Below are positions 8,094 to 17,267 of a stretch of 64,000 bases of DNA, piece after piece (the first letter of the stretch is position 1; each line of letters opens with the position of its first letter). Made by a program: the position numbers and the translations under genes. Under the pieces are notes generated by a model. The model did not search any database. It was not told the DNA's origin and saw only the letters and a list, made by a program, of their open reading frames with translations. The stretch is from Burkholderia sp. GAS332 (GTDB lineage Bacteria > Pseudomonadota > Gammaproteobacteria > Burkholderiales > Burkholderiaceae), in NCBI GenBank assembly GCA_900142905.1, contig FSRV01000001.1:868001-932000 (forward strand), in the 5' to 3' direction.

Positions 8094-8603
8094 ATGAACG
8101 CGATCTCGCTCGACGCCACCGATTGCCGTATCTTGACGGTGCTTCAGCAAGAAGGACGGATCAGCAATCTCGATTTGGCGGAGCGCATTTCGCTCTCGCC
8201 GTCGGCCTGTCTACGACGCCTGCGTTTGCTGGAAGAACAGGGCGTCATCGAACACTACCGCGCGTGTCTGAACCGCGAAGTGCTGGGTTTTGAACTGGAA
8301 GCGTTTGTGCAGGTGTCGATGCGCAACGACCAGGAGAACTGGCACGAGCGCTTTGCCGAGGCGGTGCGGGATTGGCCGGAAGTGGTCGGCGCGTTTGTCG
8401 TGACCGGCGAAACCCACTATCTGCTGCGGGTGCTCGCTCACAATCTCAAACACTATTCGGATTTCGTGCTGCAACGTCTCTATAAGGCGCCGGGCGTGAT
8501 GGATATTCGTTCGAATATTGTGCTGCAGACGCTGAAGGAAGACTCGGGCGTGCCGGTATCGCTCGTGAAGAAAAGCAGTGGACACGCAGCACCGCATAGC
8601 TGA
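8094..8603 (+). CDS. kynR: Lrp/AsnC-family regulator of the kynurenine operon
   Basis: A 169-residue protein with an N-terminal winged HTH (ISNLDLAERISLSPSACLRRLRLLE) and a C-terminal RAM ligand-sensing domain (GAFVVTGETHYLLRV). It is divergent from kynB, exactly as kynR is in other proteobacteria. It starts at ATG 8094 behind AAAGGGAG. Members of this group bind kynurenine and activate tryptophan breakdown; that function here is inferred from position and family. Confidence 0.88.
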   Translation: MNAISLDATDCRILTVLQQEGRISNLDLAERISLSPSACLRRLRLLEEQGVIEHYRACLNREVLGFELEAFVQVSMRNDQENWHERFAEAVRDWPEVVGAFVVTGETHYLLRVLAHNLKHYSDFVLQRLYKAPGVMDIRSNIVLQTLKEDSGVPVSLVKKSSGHAAPHS

Positions 8604-8677
8604 GTGTGGGTGGCTGGGTCAGCTTGCCTCGGCTTGAACCTGCTTGTGGCCGCTGTTCATACACAGCGGTGCCGCGC

Positions 8678-9187
8678 TCAAAGCAGCTTGAGCCCGTGAA
8701 ATTGACCGTTCTGGAAGACTAGCGGCGCAATCTCCGCGGCATTCTCATGGACGCCGCAGCGCTCCACTTCGCCGACGAAAATCACGTGGTCGCCTTCTTC
8801 GTAGCGGCTGCGGTTATGGCATTCGAACCAGGCGAGCGCGCCGTCGAGCACGGGCATGCCGGTGTCGCCTTCGGCGTGCGACACACCTTCGAAACGATCG
8901 CCCTTCACCGTGGCAAAGCGTTTGCACAGATCCAGTTGCGACGCGGCCAGCACGTTGACCACGTAGTGACTGTTCGCCCGGAACACCGGCATCGACGCCG
9001 AGCGCGTGGCCAGGCTCCACAGCACCAGTGGCGGATTGAGCGAAACCGAATTGAACGAGCTGGCCGTGATGCCGATCAACTGGCCGGACGCGGCGCGCGT
9101 GGTAATGACAGTGACGCCGGTGGCGAATTGGCCGAGCGCCTGTTTAAAGGCGGGCTGGTCGAAGTTGGGCGGGCTGGCGCGCTTCAT
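8678..9187 (-). CDS. Flavin reductase-like FMN-binding protein
   Basis: A 169-residue split-barrel protein of the HpaC/RutF flavin reductase group. Motifs are QFATGVTVITT, GITASSFNSVSLNPPLVLWS and the late GDHVIFVGEV. Such enzymes use NAD(P)H to supply reduced flavin to a partner monooxygenase. No oxygenase gene is adjacent, so the partner is unknown. It may act with aromatic catabolism, given the kynurenine genes nearby, but that is speculative. Confidence 0.88.
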   Translation of the reverse strand: MKRASPPNFDQPAFKQALGQFATGVTVITTRAASGQLIGITASSFNSVSLNPPLVLWSLATRSASMPVFRANSHYVVNVLAASQLDLCKRFATVKGDRFEGVSHAEGDTGMPVLDGALAWFECHNRSRYEEGDHVIFVGEVERCGVHENAAEIAPLVFQNGQFHGLKLL

Positions 9188-9443
9188 CGGGCGGAAGCCT
9201 TTGCGCCGAGCCGGATGAACCCCGGGTTGAACCCATCGCGCGCGCGGCCGGAAACAAATGATTCAAAAGTCATAGTGAAAATCGTCGATTTGCCCCAATT
9301 TTAACTGCAATCGCGGTGGACTGGCCGCGACGTCTGCCAGTTAGTGGAAAAACCGCTAAGCTGGAAAGTCTTGGCGGTGGCATGAGCGTTGCGGTTAACT
9401 GGGACCGGCATTGGCCGGCTATGCGTATCAAGGAGCAAGCAGC

Positions 9444-9992
9444 ATGAGTCAGACAGGCGAAGTCGCCACCCTCGGTGGCGGGTGTTTCTGGTGTCTCGAA
9501 GCGGTGTATCTGGGCGTCGAAGGCGTGAACTCGGTGGAGTCGGGCTACGCGGGCGGCCAGACCCAGCGACCGACCTATGAACAGGTGTGCGACGGCGTGA
9601 CGGGCCATGCGGAAGTCGTGAACGTCGACTTCGATCCGGCCAAAATCAGCTATCGCGAGATTCTCGATATTTTCTTCGCGATCCACGATCCGACCCAGTT
9701 GAACCGGCAGGGCAACGACGTCGGCACACAATACCGCTCGGTGATTTTTACCCACTCCGATGCGCAGCGTGAAACGGCGTTGCAGGCGATCCGCGAGATT
9801 GGCGAACAGGCTATCTACGACGGCCAGATCGTTACCCAGGTCCTGCCGCTCGACGGCAACTACTGGCCGGCCGAGGCGTACCACCAGAACTATTTCGCGC
9901 AGCATCCGAATCAGGGGTACTGCTCGTTCGTGGTGGCGCCAAAGGTCGCGAAGTTTCGGCAGAAGTTCGCGCACCGGATTAAGGCGAGCTGA
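9444..9992 (+). CDS. msrA: Peptide methionine sulfoxide reductase A
   Basis: A 182-residue protein that reduces methionine-S-sulfoxide. The catalytic motif GGCFWCLE lies at about residues 12-19, followed by GYAGGQTQRPTYEQVC and NDVGTQYRS. The start at ATG 9444 is set by AAGGAG at 9430-9435; earlier in-frame codons have no ribosome site. It stands alone, with a DUF72 gene converging on it. Confidence 0.97.
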   Translation: MSQTGEVATLGGGCFWCLEAVYLGVEGVNSVESGYAGGQTQRPTYEQVCDGVTGHAEVVNVDFDPAKISYREILDIFFAIHDPTQLNRQGNDVGTQYRSVIFTHSDAQRETALQAIREIGEQAIYDGQIVTQVLPLDGNYWPAEAYHQNYFAQHPNQGYCSFVVAPKVAKFRQKFAHRIKAS

Positions 9993-10135
9993 GTCGGCGC
10001 GGCGGTGGAGGACTGATGGTGGGCTGATTGGCGGGACTGGCGGCGGCTTGGGTTTCAACCTGGGCCGCCGCCGAAGTCGCGGCTCGATAAGCCGGGCGTC
10101 GTCGGACAGATCGCAATGCGCTGGCGCTGCGCCGC

Positions 10136-11629
10136 TCAGCCTTGCTCGCCGCCTTCACGCTGCCCATTTTCGTTCGGCTTTGATTCTGACTCGGAGTCGG
10201 AGTCCGACTCCGACTCGGACTCCGGATTCGAAGGCGGCACCGACCCGAGTTGCGATTGTGACTCTGACTCTGGGCGCGTTTGCTCATGTCCGTGCTCATG
10301 CTCATGAGCAAGGTGCGCATACGCTTCAATAATCGCCCGCGCCAGTTCCACGCAGCTTAACGGCGCCGAACCTTCCGCCTTGTTGTTGATCGCGATCACC
10401 ACCGGCTGGCCGGCCAGCGCGTAGCGCGCAGCCAGTTCTGCCAGCGCGGCGCGGGTCGCCGGGTCCTCGTCGACTAGCTGGTTAAACGGTTCGTACTTGG
10501 CCTTCGCCTGCTCGTATTTGAAGCCACCGTGCAAACTCCAGCGCACGATCAGCGGGCCGGCCGGCTCGCCGTCCAGCAGCGCGAGCGCCGCCGCCTGGCG
10601 CAACGGGTCCGGCATCCGCGCATGAATCCCAACGCAATACCGCACGCCTGCCGCTTTCAGCGTGCGGATGAAGCGCGGCGTGAGCAAACTCGCGTCGCGG
10701 ATTTCGATCGCATAGCAAGTGCCTTCAGGCAGTTTGGGCAATGCTGTCAGGAACCCGGCAAGGCGTTCAATGAACACCGCCGGTTGCGCGAGCATCTGGT
10801 CGGGTAGTGGCGAGAGCTGGAACACCAGCGCACCGGCTTTCGCGCCGAGGCCTTCGAGGCATGGCGTGATGAACTCGTCGATTGCCATTTGTGCGTTCAG
10901 AAAGCACGGGTTCAGCGAGACAGGTTCGCCGCGTTCGGCGCGCACGGTGGCGTCGGTGATCGTCATCGGCGCTTTGACGATGAAGCGGAAGTGCTCCGGC
11001 ACCTGCTGTGCATAGCGCAAGTACTCGGTGACGGTGAGCGCCTGGTAAAACGACCGGTCGATGCTGACTGTCCTTAACAGCGGATGCGCGCCATAAGCCG
11101 TCAGACCTTCGCGCGAGAGTTTGCTATTGCTGTAGTCGTCGCCGTAGACGATGCCGTTCCAACCCGGAAACGACCATGTCGACGTACCGAGATGGACCTG
11201 CGGCGGCAGTTCGGCGGCGAGCGCCAGGAGTTCAGGAGAGGGCGTTGCGGCGAGAACGTCGCGCGAGCGGCGTTTCCTGGGCGTATCGGCGGCCGCCGGC
11301 GCTGCAGTGGCTTCGGCCGCAGTCCCGCTTTCGGGGGGCACCGGTGTGTCGTCTTCCTGCCAGAGCAGGGCGGCGCCGCTTGCCTTTGCGCGCGGTTGGC
11401 GCTGCCGTTCAACCTGCGCCGTGGCCGCCGGCACTGGCGTTGCAGCCGAGCTTGCTAGCGTGGCTTCGGCTTCGGCACTCGCGCGCTTTGCTCCCGCGTC
11501 CGCATCAGGCTTTGGCGCCGCTGTCTGCTCCACCGGCATCCCGAACAGATCGAACTGCACGGCGTCGGTTGGTGCGTCATGCTCGCCGCTCACCGGCTGT
11601 TCAACTTCGCTTGTCCCGCTCTGGTCCAT
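10136..11629 (-). CDS. DUF72 (YecE-like) protein with low-complexity ends
   Basis: A 497-residue protein. The DUF72 TIM-barrel-like domain covers about residues 145-450 (LGTSTWSFPGWNGIVYGDDY, FRFIVKAP, YCVGIHARMPDP, VVIAINNKAEGSAP). DUF72 function is unknown. The first 140 residues are Ala/Pro/Glu-rich and probably disordered. The tail is unusual: a His/Glu cluster (HLAHEHEHGHEQ) followed by a Ser/Glu/Asp run encoded by short GAxTCx repeats at 10180-10275. The repeat tract may vary in length between strains. Confidence 0.85.
   Translation of the reverse strand: MDQSGTSEVEQPVSGEHDAPTDAVQFDLFGMPVEQTAAPKPDADAGAKRASAEAEATLASSAATPVPAATAQVERQRQPRAKASGAALLWQEDDTPVPPESGTAAEATAAPAAADTPRKRRSRDVLAATPSPELLALAAELPPQVHLGTSTWSFPGWNGIVYGDDYSNSKLSREGLTAYGAHPLLRTVSIDRSFYQALTVTEYLRYAQQVPEHFRFIVKAPMTITDATVRAERGEPVSLNPCFLNAQMAIDEFITPCLEGLGAKAGALVFQLSPLPDQMLAQPAVFIERLAGFLTALPKLPEGTCYAIEIRDASLLTPRFIRTLKAAGVRYCVGIHARMPDPLRQAAALALLDGEPAGPLIVRWSLHGGFKYEQAKAKYEPFNQLVDEDPATRAALAELAARYALAGQPVVIAINNKAEGSAPLSCVELARAIIEAYAHLAHEHEHGHEQTRPESESQSQLGSVPPSNPESESESDSDSESESKPNENGQREGGEQG
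10180..10275. repeat. Short-period GAGTCN/GACTCN tract in the DUF72 gene
   Basis: Tandem 6-base motifs (GACTCG, GAGTCG, GACTCC) repeat many times, interrupted once. They encode alternating Ser and Glu/Asp on the minus strand, so slippage in multiples of 6 would keep the frame. Confidence 0.75.
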
Positions 11630-11745
11630 CGATGTTCGACCTGCTGTTTAAGGTTAGCGCCGCGTCGGCCCGCCCAGGGAATACACGTCACCCCGGCACG
11701 TCACCCCGGCACGCAGCTACGGCAAATCGCCGCGGCGCAACCGTA

Positions 11746-12960
11746 TCACAACGTTTTGTCGTACATATAGCGGCGCGACCACGGCAAGGTCTTCGCGCTG
11801 CGGCCAGCTTTCCGGCAGACCACCTGGTAGATCGAGACGTCGTCGGTTTCGAACGCGTACGCGCAACCGGCGAGATACACGCGCCAGATGCGGAATTTTT
11901 CGTCGTCGACCAGTTTGCGGGCTTCGTCCGCATGCGCCTCGAAGTTTTCCGCCCAGAGGTCCAGCGTGTGCGCATAGTGACGGCGCAGGCTTTCGACGTC
12001 AACCGCTTCAAGCCCACCGCGCTGCATGGCTTCGAGCGCGAGGCCGATGTGCGGCAGCTCGCCATCCGGAAAGACATAGCGGTCGATGAATTCGCCGCCG
12101 CCGAGCGCGGTTTCGCCGCTGTCCGAATCGCTCGACGTGATGCCGTGATTCATGGCGACGCCGTCGTCGACGAGCAGATCGTGAATCTTCTGGAAGTAGC
12201 CCGGCAGATTCTTGCGGCCGACGTGCTCGAACATGCCGACGCTGGTGATGCGGTCGAACTGTCCTTCGACGTCGCGATAGTCCTGCAGACGAATCTCAAT
12301 CTGGTTTTCCAGGCCCGCGGCTTTCACGCGTGCAGTCGCGAGATCGAACTGGTTCTGCGACAGCGTCACGCCGACGCACTTCGCGCCGAACTTTTGCGCG
12401 GCGCGCAAGACGAGCGCACCCCAGCCGCAGCCGATATCGAGCAGGCGCTGCCCCGGTTGCAACTGGATCTTGGTGAGGATGTGGTCGATCTTCTTGATCT
12501 GCGCGGTGGCGAGATCTTCATCGCCGTTCTCGAAGTACGCACACGAGTACACCATGTTCTCGTCGAGCCACAGCTTGTAGAACTCGTTCGAGACGTCGTA
12601 GTGATACTGAATGGCTCTCTTGTCAGACGACTTCGAGTGCTGGAAGTAGCGCCGTACGCGCGCCAGCTTGCTCGCGCTGGTGACGGTGTTGCGCGCCAAC
12701 TGATAGCTGACGTTGATGATGTCCGACAGCGTGCCTTCGATATCGATCTTGCCCTTCACGTACGCCTCGCCGAGATTGTCGAGGCTCGGTTCGAGCAGAT
12801 AAGGCAGCGCCGTAGCGCTTTTGACATGTAGCGTGACCCGAGGCGCGGCGAACTGCCCGAAGTCATGTTGCTGACCGTCCCACAGCACAAGGCGTGCTGG
12901 CAGGTTAGCCTTGGTTTTTACCTCTTCCACCCACTGCGCCAGCTTTTTCTCCCAGAACAT
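11746..12960 (-). CDS. cfa: Cyclopropane-fatty-acyl-phospholipid synthase
   Basis: A 404-residue SAM-dependent enzyme that methylenates unsaturated acyl chains of membrane phospholipids, usually on entry to stationary phase or acid stress. It starts MFWEKKLAQWVEEVK behind GGAGAG; the longer upstream frame is not needed. The SAM site LLDIGCGWGALVLRAA is at about residue 170 and FDRITSVGMFEHVGRKN follows; QYHYDVSNEFYKLWLDE is the substrate-side signature. Full length. Confidence 0.96.
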   Translation of the reverse strand: MFWEKKLAQWVEEVKTKANLPARLVLWDGQQHDFGQFAAPRVTLHVKSATALPYLLEPSLDNLGEAYVKGKIDIEGTLSDIINVSYQLARNTVTSASKLARVRRYFQHSKSSDKRAIQYHYDVSNEFYKLWLDENMVYSCAYFENGDEDLATAQIKKIDHILTKIQLQPGQRLLDIGCGWGALVLRAAQKFGAKCVGVTLSQNQFDLATARVKAAGLENQIEIRLQDYRDVEGQFDRITSVGMFEHVGRKNLPGYFQKIHDLLVDDGVAMNHGITSSDSDSGETALGGGEFIDRYVFPDGELPHIGLALEAMQRGGLEAVDVESLRRHYAHTLDLWAENFEAHADEARKLVDDEKFRIWRVYLAGCAYAFETDDVSIYQVVCRKAGRSAKTLPWSRRYMYDKTL

Positions 12961-13101
12961 GTGATCTCTCCGTGTCCGTTGAATTAAAGCAAAGCCTGTG
13001 TGGATTGCGGCTCCGTGCAGCGCAACTCCCATGCCGCGAGACGCAGTCCGATCGGCGCGCGCTGCTGCGTTGGCAACGCGCGTACGATGTTGTATTCCGG
13101 T

Positions 13102-13743
13102 TCAAGGCGATAGGCGGGAGATTTGCCAGTCGCTGTTTTCGCTTGAACACGTGTAGAGCAAGCGGTCGTGCAGACGCGACGGCCGGCCCTGCCAGAATTC
13201 GATTGTTTCGGGTACCAAACGATAGCCGCCCCAGTGTGGTGGGCGCGGCGGTTGGTCACCGTATTGCAGGCTGATCTCCCGTTCGCGTGTTTCGAGCTGC
13301 GAACGGCTTTCAATTACCTGACTTTGATTGGATGCCCACGCGCCGATGCGTGAACCGAGCGGGCGCGACGCGAAATACGTATCGCTTTCTTCGGCGCTGG
13401 TCTTCACGATGCGGCCTTCCACGCGCACCTGACGTTCGAGTTCGATCCAGTAGAACAACAGGCTCGCGTAGGGATTGGCGGCTAGCTCGCGACCCTTGCG
13501 GCTTTCGTAATTGGTGAAGAACACAAAGCCCCGCTCATCGACGCCTTTGATCAGCACGATGCGCGCCGACGGCCGGCCGCGCGAGTCGACCGTGGCCAGC
13601 GTCATGGTATTCGGTTCGGGCAGTTGGGCGTCGACCGCTTGCTTAAACCACGTGTCGAATTGACGAAACGGGTTGCGGTCGATATCAGCAACGTCCAAAG
13701 AACCCAGCGAATAGTTTTTTCGAAGTTCGGCGAGTGAGGTCAT
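13102..13743 (-). CDS. pdxH: Pyridoxamine 5'-phosphate oxidase
   Basis: A 213-residue FMN enzyme oxidising pyridoxamine/pyridoxine 5'-phosphate to PLP in vitamin B6 synthesis and salvage. Signatures include [36 protein letters not shown], and near the C-terminus [13 protein letters not shown] followed by WQISRLSP. Full length with an expected start. It stands alone between cfa and tcdA. Confidence 0.97.
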   Translation of the reverse strand: MTSLAELRKNYSLGSLDVADIDRNPFRQFDTWFKQAVDAQLPEPNTMTLATVDSRGRPSARIVLIKGVDERGFVFFTNYESRKGRELAANPYASLLFYWIELERQVRVEGRIVKTSAEESDTYFASRPLGSRIGAWASNQSQVIESRSQLETREREISLQYGDQPPRPPHWGGYRLVPETIEFWQGRPSRLHDRLLYTCSSENSDWQISRLSP

Positions 13744-13999
13744 GTTCTTATGCGAACGCTACAGTACAACCAGTATAGCTAAGGCGTGAATTCTTTGCGC
13801 GCAGCCAGATCAAGGCCCGTCGCGCTGTGTGGACATCCACGCCACCCCGTTTGCGGCTATGCGTGCCTAACATTCGTGCCTAAATGGGTGCGGCGATGTG
13901 GATTGACGCGATCAGGCAAAATACGGGCTGCGAACGCTTGGGCGTGCCTGAGCGTTTTCACCACTTTGTGTCTTGCCTGCTTTGAACGAGCCTTCCACC

Positions 14000-14857
14000 A
14001 TGTCCAGCACCACCGCGCATTCCGATCTTACTACCAGCCTCGACGGGAGTGAAACCGCCGACCGCGCGCGGCGCTTCGGCGGCGTCGCCCGTCTGTACGG
14101 GGCGCCGGCGCTTGCTGCGTTCGAAGGCGCACACGTCGCCGTGATCGGCATCGGCGGGGTCGGCTCGTGGGTGGCGGAGGCGTTGGCGCGTAGCGCGGTC
14201 GGTACGCTGACCTTGATCGATCTCGACAATGTTGCTGAGAGCAACACTAACCGCCAGATCCACGCGCTGGACGGTAACTACGGAAAACCGAAGGTCGAGG
14301 CGATGGCGGAACGCATCGCGGCAATCAATCCGTTCTGCGATGTGCGGCTGGTTGAAGACTTCGTCGAGCCGGACAATTTCACGGTGACACTCGGCGGTGG
14401 TTTCGATTATGTGATCGATGCGATCGACAGCGTGCGCACCAAGACCGCGCTGATCGCGTGGTGCGTCGAGAAGAAGCAACCGTTGATTACGGTGGGTGGC
14501 GCGGGTGGTCAACTGGACCCGACGCGCATTCGGATCGACGATCTCGCGTTGACCATTCAGGACCCATTGCTGTCGAAAGTGCGCGGGCAGTTGCGCAAAC
14601 TGCATGGCTTTCCGCGTGGTCCGAAGGCGAAGTTCAAGGTGAGCGCGGTGTATTCCGATGAGCCGTTGATCTATCCGGAAGCTGCCGTCTGCGATATCGA
14701 CGAGGAAGCGGAGCACGTCACGACGTCACCGGGTCATACGGGACCGGTCGGTTTGAACTGTGCGGGGTTTGGTTCGAGTGTGTGTGTGACCGCGAGCTTC
14801 GGCTTTGCCGCTGCCGCGCATGTGTTGCGGGCTTTGGCCAGGCAGGCGGCGGGTTGA
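14000..14857 (+). CDS. tcdA: tRNA threonylcarbamoyladenosine dehydratase (ThiF/MoeB family)
   Basis: A 285-residue E1-like enzyme that uses ATP to cyclise t6A37 to ct6A in ANN-decoding tRNAs. It has the ATP-binding VAVIGIGGVGSWVAEALARS, the LIDLDNVAESNTNRQ motif typical of TcdA/CsdL, and YVIDAIDSVRTK. I used ATG 14000; the frame also reads back to a TTG at 13973. It converges on the thioredoxin gene. Confidence 0.92.
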   Translation: MSSTTAHSDLTTSLDGSETADRARRFGGVARLYGAPALAAFEGAHVAVIGIGGVGSWVAEALARSAVGTLTLIDLDNVAESNTNRQIHALDGNYGKPKVEAMAERIAAINPFCDVRLVEDFVEPDNFTVTLGGGFDYVIDAIDSVRTKTALIAWCVEKKQPLITVGGAGGQLDPTRIRIDDLALTIQDPLLSKVRGQLRKLHGFPRGPKAKFKVSAVYSDEPLIYPEAAVCDIDEEAEHVTTSPGHTGPVGLNCAGFGSSVCVTASFGFAAAAHVLRALARQAAG

Positions 14858-14997
14858 AGCGGTGGGGTGTTTGAAGTCAGGAGTCGGGCAGGTGTGCGGT
14901 GAGGCGGTAAAGCAGGAAGGAAATAAAGACACGAGCGGGCCGCAAGGCATTAAGCGACTGCGAGGGAGCGAGTCGCTGCAGCGTATGCCGCAGCGCA

Positions 14998-15027
14998 TTC
15001 AGGCGCGGCACCGTCGCCGCGCCTGAA
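14998..15027. terminator. Hairpin between convergent tcdA and thioredoxin genes
   Basis: A perfect 11-bp inverted repeat TTCAGGCGCGG/CCGCGCCTGAA with an 8-base loop, 11 bases after the thioredoxin stop. It lacks a clear T tract, so it may act with Rho or only stabilise RNA ends. Confidence 0.5.
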
Positions 15028-15038
15028 CACAGTACAGA

Positions 15039-15887
15039 TTAGAACAACAACGCGCTCAGCTTGCGCCGCCATTGCGACACCAGCTCCGGCTGATGCGCGG
15101 CGAGATCGAACACCGACAGCATCGTCTTACGGCCGATGTCGTCGCGGAACGTGCGGTCGCGTTGCACGATGGCGAGCAAATGCTCGAGCGCGCCTTCGTA
15201 TTTGCGGCGGGCGATGAGCGCGCTAGCCAGATCGAAGCGTGCTTCGAGATCGTCCGGATTCGCTGCGACCTTGGCTTCCAGTGCATCCGTAGGTGGCAGA
15301 TCAGCCGCCGCGTCTACAGCATCGAGCCGGGTCTTGATCGCGTTGAAGCGCGCGTCGATGCCTTGCGTGGTTTTCGGCGACAGCAGGTCGACTTCATTGC
15401 GCGCTTCATCGATGCGGTGATCTTCGAGCAGCATTTCGATGAGGTCCATACGCGCTTCGTCGAAGCCCGGGTCGTAGGCGAGCGCGGCTTGCAGCGCATT
15501 GTAGGCATCGTCACGACGGCCTTCGGCCCGCGCGGCTTGCGCGTCAAGACGTGCCGCGTCCGCGCCTTGCGGGACGAGGCGCTCGATAAACTCGCGCAAC
15601 TGGCCTTCCGGCAGCACGCCGACGAATTGATCGACCGGCTGGCCGTCGGCGAACGCCATGACGTGCGGAATGCTGCGCACCTGGAAGTGTCCGGCCAGTT
15701 CCTGGTTCTCGTCGACGTTCACCTTCACCAGCTTCCATTTGCCGGCGGCTTCGGCTTCGAGCTTTTCCAGCATCGGGCCGAGCGTTTTGCAGGGGCCGCA
15801 CCATGGCGCCCAGAAATCGACCAGCACAGGGGCCAGTGTCGACGCCGCGATGACGTCCTGTTCGAAAGTGGCCAGCGTGGTGTCCAT
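15039..15887 (-). CDS. Thioredoxin-TPR co-chaperone (CnoX/YbbN-like)
   Basis: A 282-residue protein. Residues 1-110 are a thioredoxin domain with an intact WAPWCGPCKTLGPM site; the rest is a helical tetratricopeptide region (RRDDAYNALQAALAYDPGFDEAR). This layout matches YbbN/CnoX, a holdase that cooperates with GroEL and DnaK and protects proteins from hypochlorite-type stress. E. coli YbbN lacks the redox-active CxxC pair, whereas here both cysteines are present, so a redox activity is likely. Confidence 0.88.
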   Translation of the reverse strand: MDTTLATFEQDVIAASTLAPVLVDFWAPWCGPCKTLGPMLEKLEAEAAGKWKLVKVNVDENQELAGHFQVRSIPHVMAFADGQPVDQFVGVLPEGQLREFIERLVPQGADAARLDAQAARAEGRRDDAYNALQAALAYDPGFDEARMDLIEMLLEDHRIDEARNEVDLLSPKTTQGIDARFNAIKTRLDAVDAAADLPPTDALEAKVAANPDDLEARFDLASALIARRKYEGALEHLLAIVQRDRTFRDDIGRKTMLSVFDLAAHQPELVSQWRRKLSALLF

Positions 15888-15984
15888 TGTGTCCTCGTCG
15901 ATAAAACGGTGTGTTCGCTAGGTGGGGCCGGGCGCGGCGAATTCAATGCGCCTCGCGCTCACTTTTACTTGCTCTGATTCGCGC

Positions 15985-16860
15985 TTAGTTTCTTGTCGGC
16001 AGCGGAATCCATTCGGTTTCACCCGGCACCTTGCCCATCTCCTGATTGGTCCACGCCAGCTTCGCGGCTTCGATCTTCTCGCGCGAACTGGCGACGAAGT
16101 TCCATTCGATAAAGCGCTCGCCATCCAGCTTCTCGCCACCGAGCAGCATCACGCGCGCGCCGTGGGTGCTGGCAAGCGTGACGGTTTCGTCGAGCGCGAG
16201 CACGGCCATCTGACCTACTTCGAGCGGTGTGCCGTCGATCTCCAGATCGCCGTCCACCAGATAGACGCCGCGTTCCTCGTGTTCCGGTTCGAGTGCGAAC
16301 GCGCCGCCCGGGGCGAACTCCGCAGCCACGTAGAGCGTGCCGGAAAAGGTCGCGACGGGCGAGGTTTCACCGAACGCGGTACCCGCGATCACGCGCAGCG
16401 TGACGCCGTTGCGCTCGACCACCGGCAGCGTGTCGGCCGCGTGATGGGAGAAGGACGGTTCGATGTCTTCGTCGTCGAGCGGCAGCGCAACCCAGGTCTG
16501 AATGCCGTGCATGGTCTGGCCGCTTGCGCGGTCTTCAGCCGGCGAGCGCTCGGAATGGACGATGCCGCGACCCGCCGTCATCCAGTTGACGTCGCCCGGG
16601 ACGATCTTCTGCTCGGAGCCGAGGCTGTCGCGATGCATGATCGAGCCTTCGAACAGATACGTGACGGTTGCGAGGCCGATATGCGGGTGCGGACGCACGT
16701 CGAGCCCGACGCCGGGTTCGAGCGTGGCGGGGCCCATGTGGTCGAAGAAGATGAACGGGCCGATCAGGCGCGCCGCCATGGCCGGCAGCACGCGCCGCAC
16801 GGTGAGACTGCCGACATCGCGCAGATGCGGCTTGAGGACTGCTTTGATCGAGGAAGTCAT
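15985..16860 (-). CDS. Pirin family protein
   Basis: A 291-residue bicupin. The metal-binding residues of the N-terminal cupin are visible in RPHPHIGLATVTYLF and GRGIVHSER. Bacterial pirins include quercetinases and regulators of central metabolism; the substrate cannot be read from sequence. It lies between the thioredoxin gene and vapBC, transcribed away from the latter. Confidence 0.93.
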   Translation of the reverse strand: MTSSIKAVLKPHLRDVGSLTVRRVLPAMAARLIGPFIFFDHMGPATLEPGVGLDVRPHPHIGLATVTYLFEGSIMHRDSLGSEQKIVPGDVNWMTAGRGIVHSERSPAEDRASGQTMHGIQTWVALPLDDEDIEPSFSHHAADTLPVVERNGVTLRVIAGTAFGETSPVATFSGTLYVAAEFAPGGAFALEPEHEERGVYLVDGDLEIDGTPLEVGQMAVLALDETVTLASTHGARVMLLGGEKLDGERFIEWNFVASSREKIEAAKLAWTNQEMGKVPGETEWIPLPTRN

Positions 16861-16946
16861 GGGCAGGCTCGGCTGAAAGGGTGGGTTGGATTTTGCTTAA
16901 TGGATGATTCTACTGCGGTTGAGGCTACGCCCGCATTCTGCACGCC

Positions 16947-17017
16947 ATGTACACACATGTATTTACATTGACGGCGCGGATGGCTATAGTATTAGCTCGT
17001 ACATCCAGCGTACATCC
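16947..17017 (+). promoter_or_regulatory. vapBC promoter and candidate operators
   Basis: A -35 TTTACA (16962-16967) and -10 TATAGT (16985-16990) are 17 bases apart. Around them are repeated elements: ATGTAC at 16947 and ACATGT at 16955, and a direct repeat GTACATCC at 16999-17006 and 17010-17017. The ATGTAC/GTACAT motifs are likely binding sites for VapB or VapBC in autoregulation. Promoter spacing is seen; the operator role is inferred. Confidence 0.7.
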
Positions 17018-17033
17018 GCAGTAGGAGTTCAGT

Positions 17034-17267
17034 ATGCTTACCAAAGTCTTTCGCAACGGCAATTCGCAGGCGGTGCGTATTCCAGCCGAATTGGCATTTG
17101 ACCGCGCCGACGTCGAGGTTGAAATTGAACGAGTTGGCGAAGAATTGCGGATCCGTCCAACCCGGCGTTCGCTGACCGGCGTGCTCAAGAAATTCGGCAA
17201 ATTCGGGCCAGACTTCATGTCCGAAGGACGTGGCGACCACGAGCAGGCCGAGCGCGAGGATTTGTAA
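17034..17267 (+). CDS. vapB: VapB-type antitoxin (AbrB/SpoVT fold)
   Basis: A 77-residue protein with an N-terminal AbrB-type DNA-binding domain (VFRNGNSQAVRIPAELAF) and an acidic, flexible C-terminus expected to wrap the toxin. The ribosome site AGGAG lies 6 bases before the ATG. Its TAA overlaps the vapC ATG by one base (TAATG), so the two are translated together. Confidence 0.93.
   Translation: MLTKVFRNGNSQAVRIPAELAFDRADVEVEIERVGEELRIRPTRRSLTGVLKKFGKFGPDFMSEGRGDHEQAEREDL

Noticed and set aside
11176..12831. A 551-codon plus-strand frame opposite the DUF72 and cfa genes
   Set aside because: Arg/Ala-rich shadow frame with no motif; cfa on the other strand is unmistakable.
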